Shown here in pieces: positions 35,466 to 48,600 of a stretch of 64,000 nucleotides of DNA. The notes under the pieces were generated by a model that did not search any database, had not been told where the DNA came from, and worked only from the letters and a program-made list of their open reading frames with translations. Source of the stretch: Mytilus trossulus (taxonomy: Eukaryota > Mollusca > Bivalvia > Mytilida > Mytilidae). Both the position numbers and the translations under genes were made by a program. The stretch spans positions 18,062,931 to 18,126,930 of the forward strand of contig NC_086386.1 of assembly GCF_036588685.1 (NCBI RefSeq), written 5' to 3'. The number at the start of each line of letters is the position of its first letter. Within the stretch, counting starts at the first letter, position 1.

Positions 35466-36399
35466 TCGTGATTTTTAATACAAATTATGAAAATTTCAGA
35501 TAATTTTATGTGATATGACATCATATAATAGATTTAGTGTTAAGAACGTATCAATATTAAAGTAACTTACCTTCAGTTTTCATTTAAAAAAACGAGACCT
35601 ATTTAAATAACTAGTGTTATATGAAATTGGTCACACGTATAACGTTGATAAAGTGAAACACTTTAACAGTGAAACTTTATACACTATCATTCACAATAAT
35701 AACTGTCCAAGCTTAAATCTATTGTCTTATGAAGAATTTGTATAATACAATTTAATTACAAACGAGATTTAAAATAAGTTTGAAAAGTGTATACCATTTT
35801 TCTTATATATGCATTTCACTTTGCATTTCATTTTATATATACTAAGCATTATTTGAATATCTCCATCCGGTTTAAATAAGACCGTAGCAGTTGTAAAGCA
35901 TTATTTTTGGTTTAAAAACATTGGGTTATAAATTTACAAACATACATCCTTTTTTGTCCAACGCACAAACTAATTTCTTCTTTTTAAGGAGGATCTTAAT
36001 TTATATCTATTATGATTATCTTTGGTATATAACTGATTACTACTATGAAACTAGTCAAGTTAAAGTTAAAGTCCACCATTTGAAAGAAGAATAAAGTTTT
36101 ATGGACGCTATCATTTGATTTGGTAGACAATGGAATTTATGTATCACAGATGATACTGTATAAAGTTGTAGTCACAATCATGTTTTTTGCGTTGACTGTG
36201 ACGTATCACCCATTTTTTTAAAAATAAGAACGACAGACAGACAGGTGCCACTAGTAAATTAAGAACTGCTTAACAGCTTTAGTACATCCCATTTATTTTT
36301 AGGTTCATGTTGGTCAGGTTTTAGATTTGTTTTTGTTGCAGGTTGTTAATGCTTTTTGATTGAGCACTTCAGATAATCCTCAGTTTTCGGTTGGGTTTG

Positions 36400-36525
36400 C
36401 CCCTTTAGTTTTCTATGTTGTGTTAAATGTACTATTGTTTTGTGTTTTTCACCATCGCCTTTGTTAGTTTATTTTCAACTTTTGAGTTAGAACGTCCCTT
36501 TGATATCTTTCGCCTCTTTTTTACC
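36400..36525 (+). repeat. Dispersed repeat R4 fragment
   Basis: CCTTTAGTTTTCTATGTTGT, GTACTATTGTTTTGTG, TTTGTTAGTTTATTTTCAAC and TTTGATATCTTTCGCCTC follow the R4 order. Confidence 0.45.
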
Positions 36526-36554
36526 AGCCAATGTATTTGGACTTGCAATAAACA

Positions 36555-36986
36555 TACACAACTACTTTTGCATAGGTACTATTTCTGTACTAAAAATCTG
36601 TAGCACTGGAAATTTACTTTTAAAATTCAGTACTATTTTGTTACTGTTAAAATTATTGTAAATACTAATATTTAGGTACCTGTATTTTACAGTACTTGAT
36701 TTGTACTGGAAATTTAGGTACTACAGATTTTTGGTTACTACCGTTACATTTTCAGCATTTTGAAAGTTTTTCTATTTCAAATCTCTTAAAATTATGATTT
36801 TTAAACATGGAATATTGTATTATTTCTGTACCAAAATATTTAGTACAAATTAAGTACTGTAAAATACAAATACCTAAATATTACAATAATTTCAAAGTAA
36901 AGAAATAGTACTAAATATTAAAAGTAAATTTCCAGTACTACATATTTTTAGTAAAGAAATAGTACATATTCAAAAGTAGCTGTGTA
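36555..36986. mobile_element. 432-bp foldback (MITE-like) element
   Basis: The left end TACACAACTACTTTTG and the right end, read in reverse, TACACAGCTACTTTTG start two imperfect inverted arms of roughly 160-200 bp. Matching blocks include ACTGGAAATTTACTTTTAA on both sides and GTATTTTACAGTACTT towards the middle. The centre (about 36765-36830) is unpaired. It has no coding capacity. The flanks share only ACA, so the target duplication is uncertain. Confidence 0.7.
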
Positions 36987-37132
36987 ACACGATTACAACG
37001 AAAGACTATAGTAATTAGAATGGAAACACCAAAGGAAAATAAAATACACTGATAAAGGAAAAACAATAGCTAATACTAAATTCTGACTTAGATTGAAAGA
37101 ATGATAACAAAAGGTTTTGTCAAAAATAAAGT

Positions 37133-40100
37133 TTAAACTGGTTGAACGTATCCTTTTTTGATTAACGGTCCTTTCTCATGAAGGTAAACTGCAGGCCACA
37201 CTGCATGCTTAACTATTGAACCTTGTTTCTTATAAGGCATATATATTGCCTCATTAAATACGTCATTAGGTTGAGGCCATCCTAGTGTCATTGGCGGATC
37301 CTGTATTGCCAGTAACCATAATACTTCAACTATTGAATTCACAAAAGCTTCTATTTCTGGGGAATGTCGATAGTTGTATTTTGGATTACGCAATAAGTCT
37401 CCGTCTTTGAATTTCTGCTAGAGAAAATATATGTAAAAATAGTTAATATTTTTTTATTTCATAGCAAACAAATAAATAAGAAGGTAAATATCATTTCAAC
37501 AAATTCTCAAATTTAGGACTAAGGCATAAATGTACATGTTACCACTGAATTCAACATAGAGGTATTGAGGCAAATTATTGTTAGATAGTCATATTACTGC
37601 CAAGAGTATGTCTCATACACCACCCATTAACTTTAGTAGTGCTGTTTTATTTGATATTTTGAATTATCATGGTATGAAGTACTGGCAGTCGTAGAAAACC
37701 TCAGAAAGACTATATATGACTACTAATAGTCATCTGGAAGTGACATTTATGTACATAGGGGAAACATCAAACAGACTGCAAAATCTATACGGTAAATTCT
37801 TTAAATGAATAGCTCATTTTGCAATAATCAGAACTAATTTATTGATTAATAGTTTGTCGTCATGTTTAACAATAAGCAGTATTACATTAAAATTTTCTTT
37901 AATGTAAAGAAAGACAAAGACCATTTAAACAAACAAACCAACATTGCTTTGTGTATAATTTTAAAATGTTTATCTTGATTGTAACAGTTTTACCTGTGTG
38001 GCTTGTACAATTGTTTGTGCATGTTCTGCTTTTCTCATTCGCTTCAGCTCTCTCATCAATGAGTCCGGTATTCTCTTTCGCTGGTCATACTTAACACTTC
38101 GTAAATCTAGGATCTGTAAAATTGAAGCGCAACATTTAAAATTACCTCATATCGTTGTATACTTCGGATTTCTCATATATGTTCGAACAATGGATCTGGT
38201 CATGTGTTGTTGTTTGTCTCTGTTTACTGTTTTTTTTTTTCCCAGAGAACTCAGTTATGTTTTGTTGGTGTTGTCTGTTGGTCCATAAAGTGTATTTGGC
38301 GATTCTAGTTAAAAGTGTTTGTATAACATATATACACAAACATACAAACCGCGAGAAATGGGTCTTCTAAACCTTTTTCTATACTAAAAGACAATTTCTG
38401 GAGTTGGTCAGTGGCAAATTGACGACAAAATTCATAGCCATTCTGAAACATAGAAACGGGCAATATGATTAGAATGTGAACCTTATTAACAAATACCAAA
38501 ATTTATATGTTTCCCTTATAAACCTAAAAGGACGTTTAATTTGATACCAACATGTTTGAAAGGGTTTTTTTTCTCAAGAAATCCATTCACATTTGCAAGG
38601 ACTTTAACTTATCAAATGATTTACTTTGTGAATACTGTTCGTGGTAAATAATATCAAATTTGTTCTTTTTTCATAAAGTATATGACCCGAGGACATAAAA
38701 TATTAGTAAAACAACTTATATCTTTACCTGTACAATGTTCATAAGTAGTGAGATACCCTCTTCCTCATTAGATTCCACTTTGTTAGCAGTAAGTGATTTT
38801 AGGGCCTTGGACCATTCTACGATGAATATAGAGTTGAATTCTTCAGATATCCGGGTTGGGGTATAGTTATCTGTATACAATACACTGGGTCCACCATCTA
38901 ATTCTCGACTAGCAGTTTTACTCAGCCTACATGAAATATGACAAAATATCATCAATAAATTGTTGATGATTACTTGGAAAAATAAATACATGTGTAAATC
39001 ACAACTAGTATACCACGACCAACACAAGGCCGTACGGTGACCTATAATTGTTAATGTTTGTGTAATTTTGGTCTTTTATAGATAGTTGTCTCATTGGCAA
39101 TCATACCACATCTTCTTTTTTATACAATCAATCTTATAATAAGGAATATGCTTATAAGTTCCATACCAACAGTGTACCATTCGTGAGTGAAATTGAGAAA
39201 AACAAATCCGAAGAAAACTAAAAGTTTCTGAAATAGTAAGATTTTGTCTAATGCTTAGTTTGTTTCTGTGTGTGTGTTACATTTTAATAGTGTGTCGTCA
39301 TTCTCCTTTAATATTTAATGCGTTTCCCTCGGTTTTGGTTTGTGACCCGGATTTGTTTTTTCTATCGACTTATGAGTTTTGAACATCGGTATACTACTGT
39401 TGCCTTTATTAGGGCATTTATAAAAAATATATAGTGTGATAATAACAAACCTGTTTCTTAAGTCATCTATAACTTTGTTACATTCGTTCACTTCTGTCTG
39501 TAGTTTACTAACAATATCATTCTGTAACGATATTCTACTGTTGGATTCCTGGTACATTGGCTGAGGGTAGTATATTACACCGTTGATTCTTATTGGAGTG
39601 TTTGGCACCTCTCTGGTCGATGGTGTTCGTTCTAGGTCTTTACTTCTTGGACTAAAATATTCCGGTCTAGATCGAGGGCTTAAAGAATCGGAAACGTCTT
39701 GATATGTTTTTTGCTGCGGTCCTTTCTACAGAAAAGAGTGTACGGATTAGCCTCCTTATGCAAATGCATAACATGTCTTTCCGTTAATATTGAAATGCTT
39801 TTTAAAACATAGAATAGTTGATTTTTTTAACATTGCCATACTAGCGGGAGGTTTGGCTAGCCATATAAACCGACCGATTTTTCATTAAAATCTGCTGTAC
39901 CAAGTTACAAATGGGCAATTTGTTTTAAATAGTTCGTTTTTATATATGTTGGCGATTGTCTTTGTAGCAGTTTAGTTTTTTTGCTGTTTCGTTGTTTTTT
40001 CCTCGCGATCGTGTTTTGTTTGTGACCTGTTTTTTTCTCTCTTAAAGTTAAATCGATGTATCACTTTTGAACAATGTTATACTACTGTTGTGCATATGTT

Positions 40101-41847
40101 TTTTTCCTTAAAGTTTATGTTTTTCCCTTGCGATCATGTTTTGTTGGTGACCCTTTTTTTTCTCTTAAAATTAAATCGATGTATGACTATTGAACAGTAT
40201 TATACTACTGTTGCGTATATGTACCGTCAATTTTATGTAATGGTCCTTCACATCGTGTAAAAATCTACACTCTTCAATAGCTGTGTGTTGTATCTGCATT
40301 CTGTACTTAATGTACGATTCATTCAAAAGCCTGTACAATATACTGTCAGGGTAACCAGTGGAGTATTCTGTAAGATCATTATCTTTACGGAGTCTCCGTC
40401 TGTCCACCAGATACTTATACTATAATGCGATAAATAACAAAATTGTATGTCAGCTCAGAACTTCAAAGCACATGTTTAAATGTTGGAAATGAGGTTATTT
40501 TCATTAACTTTTTAAATCAACTGATAACAGCTTAACTCTTGCATGTTATTTTTTAAAAACTTTGATGATACAATAATTACAAAATATCTCTTCAACATTA
40601 GGCAGCACTCGCACCTGCAAAGTGGAAAGGGGTTGATATAAGTTGCAATAAATTGTTTCCCAATCCACTAAAAGTTAATATGTTTAAACTAACAACAAGT
40701 GTGTCAATGTAATGTGGTTGCTGAAATGATTACTTGTTAGACATATTTAAGAGGAATAAACATAGTTTTATATGACACAAAAGCATTATAACAGGCGAAT
40801 ACAGGTTGGATCATTGTTGTTTTGCCTGATCTGTTTCATCGGTTTTAATAACGTTTTTTCAATACTTAAAGATTCCGATTGCAATGCATTTTTGCGTATC
40901 TATCTGTTTGCATCAATGTGACAAGCGTACATGTTAACCTTAATCGTATAAACTACTCTGTTTAGACTCTGTATTTTTTTATGCCTTAACAAGAACCTTA
41001 AACGTGTTTATTTTGACCTTTTCAACTTTTTACGTTGACTACAACATGTATATTAAGTTATTGCAGAATCTCATGTCAAGCTTATAAAGTAAATTGACTT
41101 AGGAGTAGATAATGTCACAGAATTTCAATCCCAACATGAGTTCCTGCGTATTAGTATAATTAATCACGGACAACGAATCCTTGGCAAAATATAATGCCTG
41201 GGCAAATTTTATGGATATGTGTCAAAATGTTCATCAGTACAATTTTGAATATTTATTGAATCATAGAAAAATAGGGTTGAACAGGGTTTGCACCTAATGG
41301 TATGCTAAAAATTAACAATCCATATAAAATCGAATGACTAATGTTTTGTTTTATTTCTTCAAACCTTGAGAACAACTTTTAAACAATTATAGTCCATATG
41401 CTTACAATTCATGTGTCAACAAATAGATGCATGTAACATATTGTAATTGCTCATTTTCATAAGTTTTCAGAAGATTTTCATCTATTGATATATATATATA
41501 TATATATATTGTAAAGTTTTATGAATATTCTAAATTAATTAGCATATGTTAAAATACTAAAATAGTACATGCAAAATATCAAATCATAAAAATACAAATT
41601 GTTCAGTGTCTGAGAAAACTTGTAAGATTTCCACAGCTACTTTTGCTCAAAGGGTGCAATTTGGGTACTGTTACATTAATCATAATACCATTGTTGGATC
41701 TCTAACAGATAGTTCTTGGTCCATCCTCAGAAGATCGTAATACTCTTTAACAGCATTTTCGAACATCCTGGTATCAACTGGGTAACGTAAAACTTGTTCT
41801 ATACCTGGTTGAGATCTACAACCATGCGGTATCCGAATTGACGCCAT
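37133..41847 (-). CDS. MIEAP-like gene G, complete, 7 exons
   Basis: Exons are 41689-41847, 40225-40419, 39451-39725, 38728-38926, 38350-38442, 37994-38113 and 37133-37414. They total 440 residues, the same as gene E. The start is MASIRIPHGC. The linker exon has a SPRS-type basic segment, a proline-flanked INGVIYYPQPMY stretch also seen in gene H as IDGQIFYPETMY, and then a coiled coil ending in VNECNKVIDDLRN. Exon 4 carries PTRISEEFNSIFIVEWSKAL. The last exon carries IVEVLWLLAIQDPPM (the usual cysteine is isoleucine), KHAVWPAVYL and KGYVQPV. Genes G and H are the closest pair by exon sizes (93, 120) and by the shared YYP/FYP-x-x-MY motif. MIEAP-like by inference; role unknown. Confidence 0.78.
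39028..39125 (+). repeat. Dispersed repeat R1, 3' end only
   Basis: GGCCGTACGGTGACCTATAA, GATAGTTGTCTCATTGGCAA and CCACATCTTCTTTTTTATA are present in an intron of gene G. Confidence 0.55.
40605..40690 (+). repeat. SINE tail fragment
   Basis: CACTCGCACC, GGGGTTGATATAAGTTGCAA and TTGTTTCCCAATCCACTAAA match the tail of the SINE at 23150-23493. It lies in an intron of gene G and lacks the tRNA-like head. Confidence 0.55.
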
Positions 41848-43859
41848 TGTTAGTATTTAATTAATGCCTGTATCTATTTAATCTGCCTAAAGATAAAATT
41901 GATGGTTATATACTATTTTGAATAGTTAACAGTTTTAGCTATTTTTGTAAAATCCATAGAAAACTACTCTAAAATAGACTTCTACGTATAATATTTTGAC
42001 TAAGATTTTGAAGAATTGATTGTTTATAGAAAACACGTTACTCTTATTTAATAGCACTGAAATATTTGAATGTGTACATGTTAACAGCAGCATTTATAAA
42101 TGTAATGTTCTTGGTTACTTATTATCTTATTCGTGAATACTTTCCTACCTTAAATCAAGTTAAATCTATCTGTTCAAGGCCTATCAATTTTCGTATGAAA
42201 TGTATTGAACCGGTTAAAAATATAATGACGTGAGTAAAACACATATACAATTAAAATATTTGTATTTAAAAGTTAAATAAGTAATAAAAAACAAAAATAA
42301 AAATAAACGATAATATGTACACGTATTGTTTGACAGAAAAAAATTTAAGATGAGAGGTTGTGATTGTTTCAAAGTTAAAAAGTAGACGTGTTATTTCATA
42401 AGCTTACGCAACTGTATATGATGGTAAATGGTTAGTAGAAAGCATTAGTAAAATAACTCTTTAACAATTTTACTTGTGTATGAACTTCTTCTTACAGGAA
42501 TAACCGTAATCTTCTTCTGGTTATGTCCCAGATTCATTTAGTTGTTCACAAGGTTAGACATACTGATTAAAAGCTTTTTGAAACTCAATATTCATATTGT
42601 TTTAACTATTTTATTCAAAATATACATGCAAAACATGTTTTCAAACTTAAATAAGAATCAAAGCAAAAAAAAATTAGTGTCCGCTGTGATCCAGCTATAT
42701 TTGTTTGCTAGGTTGACAGTTTTTCTATTTCCGTATTATTTTACCAACTTATGTAAAACATTTCTAAACAACCATAAGAATTTTGGATTGTAAAAGTGTA
42801 TTTTTAAAGTCATGGATATGTTCCACTTGTATCACATGTTTTGGAAATTATTCCAGAACGAGATTTCAACGAGACTGAAATGTCTAAATTTGTTTTCAGA
42901 CATCATTTTTATCAGATACAAAAATGAAATAGAAACAATCTTACTTCATCAATCTTATTATCCATGTTTCAAATCATTTGGATCCAGCGATTTTCAGGTA
43001 CAGAAACAGTCAGTCAGATATTTGTTTAACTCATTTTCAATATTTCTTCTTTTTATAAGCTTCCGTTACGCATCTATATAGAGACAAACATCAAAGAAAA
43101 TTGCATTGGAAATTAGTTTCATGAAATGGCTTTAATTTGGAATTATATATAAAAAAACATATATATATAGATAATAATCTGGATAACACATAGAATGCAT
43201 TGTCTGAATAAAAAAAACCCGGATCGATCTCATTGATCCATGCAGAATGGCTGTATTAAAAACGGATAATCTAATATGACGTGCTTCTTTCGCTTTGTAA
43301 ACAACACTGTTTATATCTATACTAAGCGCAGACTCACAAGTATACATAAAAATGGGTGTTACAATATACCTCCCACGTAAATTCACATATATTGGAACCT
43401 ATTTTATAAACGCTATGCCGATTTTATTATTTTCAAATTGCAATTGAAAAAGACTATATACATTTGAATGCATATGAAAAAGATTTTTTGCACAAGAGTT
43501 CAGAGAAGTAGGCAAAATCAAAATAAACTTAATTCCGAAAAGTCCATTAATGCTTTTGGCGCATTTATCTCATTTCAAAAACAAATGAAAACGCTAAAAC
43601 TGCAGGTTTTTCTGTTACGCAAACCATCGAGTTCGTAAAATATTACATTAAAATGGACTTTTTTTTATTCAGCTTTTGTTTTATTCGCATATTTACTGAT
43701 TTCTGCAAGCCAACACGGCGGCACCTTAGTAACGAAATGTCTTAACTTTGGATTTGACGGTAGCTTACTAGAAATACATGTAAAACAAAGATGGCAAATG
43801 TTGGGCCAGATCATTAAAACATTTAGCAATTTTTCTATCGGTCATTAACGAAATAATTC
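41848..43859. other. Region upstream of gene G
   Basis: This AT-rich DNA precedes the minisatellite. I see no exon, no RNA gene and no defined mobile element. Confidence 0.4.
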
Positions 43860-44880
43860 ATGCAAGCAACAACTTTATCATTATATGCTGATAATTTGTC
43901 ATTACATGCTGATTCTATGTCAATATATTCTTATACTTTGTCATTTTATTCTGATACTATGTCTTTATATCCTGATACTTTGTCATTATATGCTGATACT
44001 TTGTCATTATATGCTGAGTATTTGTCAGTGTATGCTGAGTATTTGTCATAATATGTTGATACTTTGTCATGTTAATATTATATGCTTGTCATTATATGCT
44101 GATACTTTGTCATAATATGCTAATAATTTATCATTATATGCTGATACTTTGTCATAATATGCTAATAATTTATCATTATATGCTGATACTTTGTCATAAT
44201 ATGCTAATAATTTGTCATTATATGCTGAGTATTTGTCATAATATGTTGATACATGTACTTTGTCATGTTAATATTATATGTTTGTCATTATATGCTGATA
44301 CTTTATCATTATATGCTGATACTTTATCATTATATGCTGATACTTTATCATTGTATTCTGAAACTTTATCATTGTATTCTGAAACTTTATCATTGTATTC
44401 TGATACTTTATCATTGTATTCTGATACTTTATCATTGTATTCAGAAACTTTATCATTGTATTCTGATACTTTATCATTGTATTCTAAAACTTTATCATTG
44501 TATTCTGATACTTTATCATTGTATTCTGAAACTTTATCATTGTATTCTGATACTTTATCATTGTATTCTGAAACTTTATCATTGTATTCTGATACTTTAT
44601 CATTGTATTCTGATACTTTATCATTGTATTCTGAAACTTTATCATTGTATTCTGATACTTTATCATTGTATTCTGAAACTTTATCATTGTATTCTGAAAC
44701 TTGATCATTGTATTCTGATTCTTTATCATTGTATTCTGAAACTTTATCAATGTATTCTGAAACTTTATCATTGTATTCTGATACTTATATCATTGTATTC
44801 TGATACTTTATCATTGTATTCTGATACTTTATTATTGTATTCTGATACTTTATCATTGTATTCTGATACTTTGTTTTTTG
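43860..44880. repeat. 21-bp-unit minisatellite
   Basis: The unit is TTATCATTGTATTCTGATAC plus one T, in about 48 tandem copies over 1 kb. The right two thirds is nearly uniform, with units alternating between GATAC and GAAAC forms. The left third is more diverged (TGCTGATACTTTGTCATTAT type) and contains a duplicated block of about 190 bp (44035-44105 against 44225-44300). Because 21 is a multiple of three and the unit has no stop, long open frames appear in several frames; I do not regard them as genes. Confidence 0.9.
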
Positions 44881-44993
44881 ATACTCGATTGTGCTGATAT
44901 TTTGTCATTCAGAAAATAATAATTAATGGATGGTATTGATGGCTTTTAAGTAGACTGGTAATGTTTATAAACAACAAATCTGAGATACATTGT

Positions 44994-45591
44994 TGTTACG
45001 GCCAGAAATCGCCTTTAAATTGTAGCCAACAAAAGACACAAATCAATAGTAAAATTTAACAATATTTATTATACACAAGTTTACAAGAAGTATTTTACAA
45101 ATATAAATGTTAACTTAACTGTCAAAATATGAGTCCACTCTTTTATCTGTATCCGGAAATCTTTCGGAATCCAATCTGAATATTATGTTCACTACTAAGG
45201 TCACAATCTAGTATGATGTTGTTTGTAGAATAAAAGTGTCAATCCAAATGCTGTGAATACTAATGTCTATCAATGTCTATGTCCAAGTTTAATTATGAGA
45301 GTTTAACTTTAGTGTCTGTATATATATAGTTGTGACGGATTATTCTAGAACACGCTAGAACGGAACATTGTGGAAAATCCTGGAAAGTTACAACGGAAGT
45401 TTCTGGAATAACGTAGAAGTTTAAATTACGCATCTTTTATAAGGATTATTCTAGAAAGTTCTAATCATTCTGTGATTGTTCCAGTGATTCCTAAACTGCA
45501 CAGTTATAAGATTATTTGGTAAACAACTATCAGGCCATACAACACAAATTAGGCCAACATAAATAAACATAATAATTACCATATCATAACA
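44994..45591 (-). repeat. 3' LTR of the Gmr1-type element
   Basis: 598 bp, TG...CA ends, matching 50458-51055 throughout as far as I can read. On the - strand it is directly preceded by the purine tract at 45592-45600. Confidence 0.92.
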
Positions 45592-45606
45592 CCTCCCCCC
45601 TTAAAA
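45592..45606 (-). other. Polypurine tract
   Basis: On the - strand this reads CTTTTAAGGGGGGAGG-like sequence and touches the 3' LTR. This is the expected plus-strand primer site for reverse transcription. Confidence 0.8.
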
Positions 45607-45675
45607 GAAGTTTTAGTGTAACAAAAACTTATCATGAATAATATGAACAAAAATACATAATATATACAAAGTGAT

Positions 45676-48600
45676 TTAATAAGCTCTAGATAAAGCATCA
45701 GCTATTACATTATCTTTACCCTTAATATGTTTTACAATTACATCATATTCCTGTAACAATAAACTCCACCTAGTCAACCTCTGATTCTTGTTTCTCATTT
45801 TATGCATGAAGGTGAGAGGATTATGATCAGTATAAACAAGAATAGGATATACAGTGGGATTCAAATATACATCAAAATGTTGAAGTGCTGACAACATTGC
45901 AAAACACTCTTTTTCAATAGTTGAATAATTTTTCTGATGTTTATCTAATTTCTTAGAAAAATATGATATAGGTTTTTCAACATTATCATCTGTCTCTTGA
46001 TATAAAACAGCTCCTATTCCTACATCGCTTGCATCAACGGCAAGTTTAAATTGTTTTTCAAAGTCTGGAGTAATCAGAACTGGACTATTAATTAAAAGTG
46101 ATTTGCTATTTTCAAAAGCTTTTTGACAATTTTCGCTCCAGATAAATTTAGAATCTTTCCGTAAAAGATGAGTCAATGGTTGAACAACAGTAGCAAAATT
46201 TGAACAAAATTTTCTGTAAAATCCAATCATGCCTAAATATCTCATAAGTTGTTTTCTATTTGTAGGAGGTGGAAATTTGGAAATAGCTTCCACTTTTGCC
46301 ATTATAGGTTTTACTTGACCTTGGCCAACTGTATGCCCTAAATAATCAACAGTGGCCTGACAAAATTCACTTTTACCAAGATTAACAGTCAAATTTGATT
46401 TTGACAATCTATCAAAAGTATCATACAAATGTGTTAAATGCTGTTCCCAGCTATCACTACATACAATTAGATCATCAATATAAGCATAACAACAGTCTAA
46501 ATCTTTTATAACATTATTGATCATTCTTTGAAATGTAGCTGGTGCACTTTTCATGCCAAACGGCATTACAGTATATTGAAATAAGCCATCTGGTGTAACA
46601 AAAGCTGATATTTCACGAGCTCTCTGTGTCAATGGAACTTGCCAATAACCTTTCAATAAATCAAATTTGCTCACAAATTTTGCTTGACCAATATTGTCAA
46701 TACAATCGTCTATCCTTGGAATCGGATAGGAATCAGATTTTGAGACTAAATTTACTTTTCTGAAATCAGTCACGAAACGAAAGGTTTTATCTGGTTTTGG
46801 CACAAGGAGACAAGGAGAGCTCCATTCACTGTTACTCGGCTCAATAATATCATTGTCAAGCATATATTTAATTTCTTTTCTCATAACTTCAAGTTTGAGT
46901 GGATTGAGCCTGTAAGGATGTTGCTTAATTGGAGAAGCATCTCCTACATCAACATCATGACAAACAGCAGTGGTTTTGTTTGGCACATCTGGAAAAAGAT
47001 TTTTAAAAGAAAATACCAAAGTTTTTATTTCTTCTCTACGATCAAAAGACAGATGTGCAAGTTTTGAATCTAAATTTGACAAAATTTCTGAATTTTTCAA
47101 TCTAACTGTCTCTTCCATAGTTTTACAACTAAAAGTTGGTTCAATTACATCTGGTTTGTCATGATTGTTTTTACATTTAACCATGCCTAAAGTGGCAACT
47201 GGTTTACTCTCACATTCATGAGTACGCTCAAAATATGGTTTTAACATATTAATATGACACACTCTATTTTGTTTGCGCCGACCTGGAGTTTTTACAATAT
47301 AATTCAAATCATTAATTTTACTCTCTAATGTATAAGGACCACAATATTTAGCCTGTAAAGGATGTCCAGGGACTGGCAGAAATACAAGTACCTTATCACC
47401 AGGCTCAAAAACTCTGTCCCTGGCATCTTTATCATACCATATTTTCATCTTGTTCTGTACATTTTTTAAGTTTTTCTGAGCAATTTGACAAGCAGTATAC
47501 AATTTTTCTTTAAATCTTGATACATAGTCTAAAAGATTCAAGTCAGTATTTTCAGTAAGCCACTTTTCCTTAATCAATTTTAACGGTCCCCTTACAGTAT
47601 GACCAAATACCAACTCAAAGGGACTAAATCCAAGGGATTCTTGAACAGCCTCTCGGACTGCAAAAAGTAGAAAGTGAACTCCATCATCCCAGTCTCTGTC
47701 AAATTGAAGACAAAAAGTTCTAATCATGTTCTTCAATGTTTGATGAAAACGTTCTAAGGCACCTTGAGATTCTGGATGATAAGCACTTGATCTGTACTGA
47801 GCAATCCCTAACTGGTATACGACTTGCTGAAATAAACCTGACATGAAATTTGATCCCTGGTCGGACTGTAAAGACTTAGGAAGTCCTACTAATGTGAAAA
47901 ATTTGATCAAAGCTTTGACGATAGTAGGTGTCTTGATATTTCTGAGCGGAATAGCTTCAGGAAAGCGGGTAGATGTACACATGATTGTCAATAAATATGC
48001 ATTTCCAGTCTTGGTCTTTGGTAAAGGTCCAACACAGTCTATTAGAACTCTGCTGAAAGGTTCGTCAAAGGCTGGAATAGGCAGAAGTGGTGCTGGTGGT
48101 ATTTTCTGGTTAGGTTTACCAACAACCTGGCATATATGACATGATTTGCAGTATTCTGCAACATCATTTCTAAGTTTAGGCCAGTAGAAATGCTGCAAGA
48201 TCTTAAGGCAAGTCTTCCTGATACCTAAGTGGCCAGCCAAGGGGGTGTCATGGGCAAGACCAATAATTTCTTGCCTATAAACTTTAGGCACCACCACTTG
48301 GTACACCACTCTCCATTCCTCCTCTGGGGTAGCATCAGGAGGCCTCCACTTCCTCATTAAAATGCCGTCCTGATGGTAATAGCAGTTGGCCACTTTGTCT
48401 GCTTCGTCCTGTGGTTGAGCTCTCAGGCTGAGCTGGAGAACCTCAGGGTCTTTATGTTGTTCTTCAGATAAATTCTTTCTGTCTAATGAATGGCTGTTAA
48501 CGTCTGGCCATGGCATAATAACATTCTTGTTAACACTAGGTGGTTTTATAATGGCCTTTTCTGAGTTACCAGGATCTTCAATATCAGCTATAAAAGTGTC

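Larger units (their letters stand above)
34761..37132. other. Intergenic spacer between genes F and G
   Basis: This 2.4-kb spacer holds R2, R4 and the foldback element at 36555-36986. No further exon or RNA gene is visible. Confidence 0.45.

Noticed and set aside
44069-44897. Two long + strand open frames (211 and 214 codons) and - strand frames of 67-95 codons
   Set aside because: They are by-products of a 21-bp tandem repeat without stop codons; the same region is open in several frames at once.
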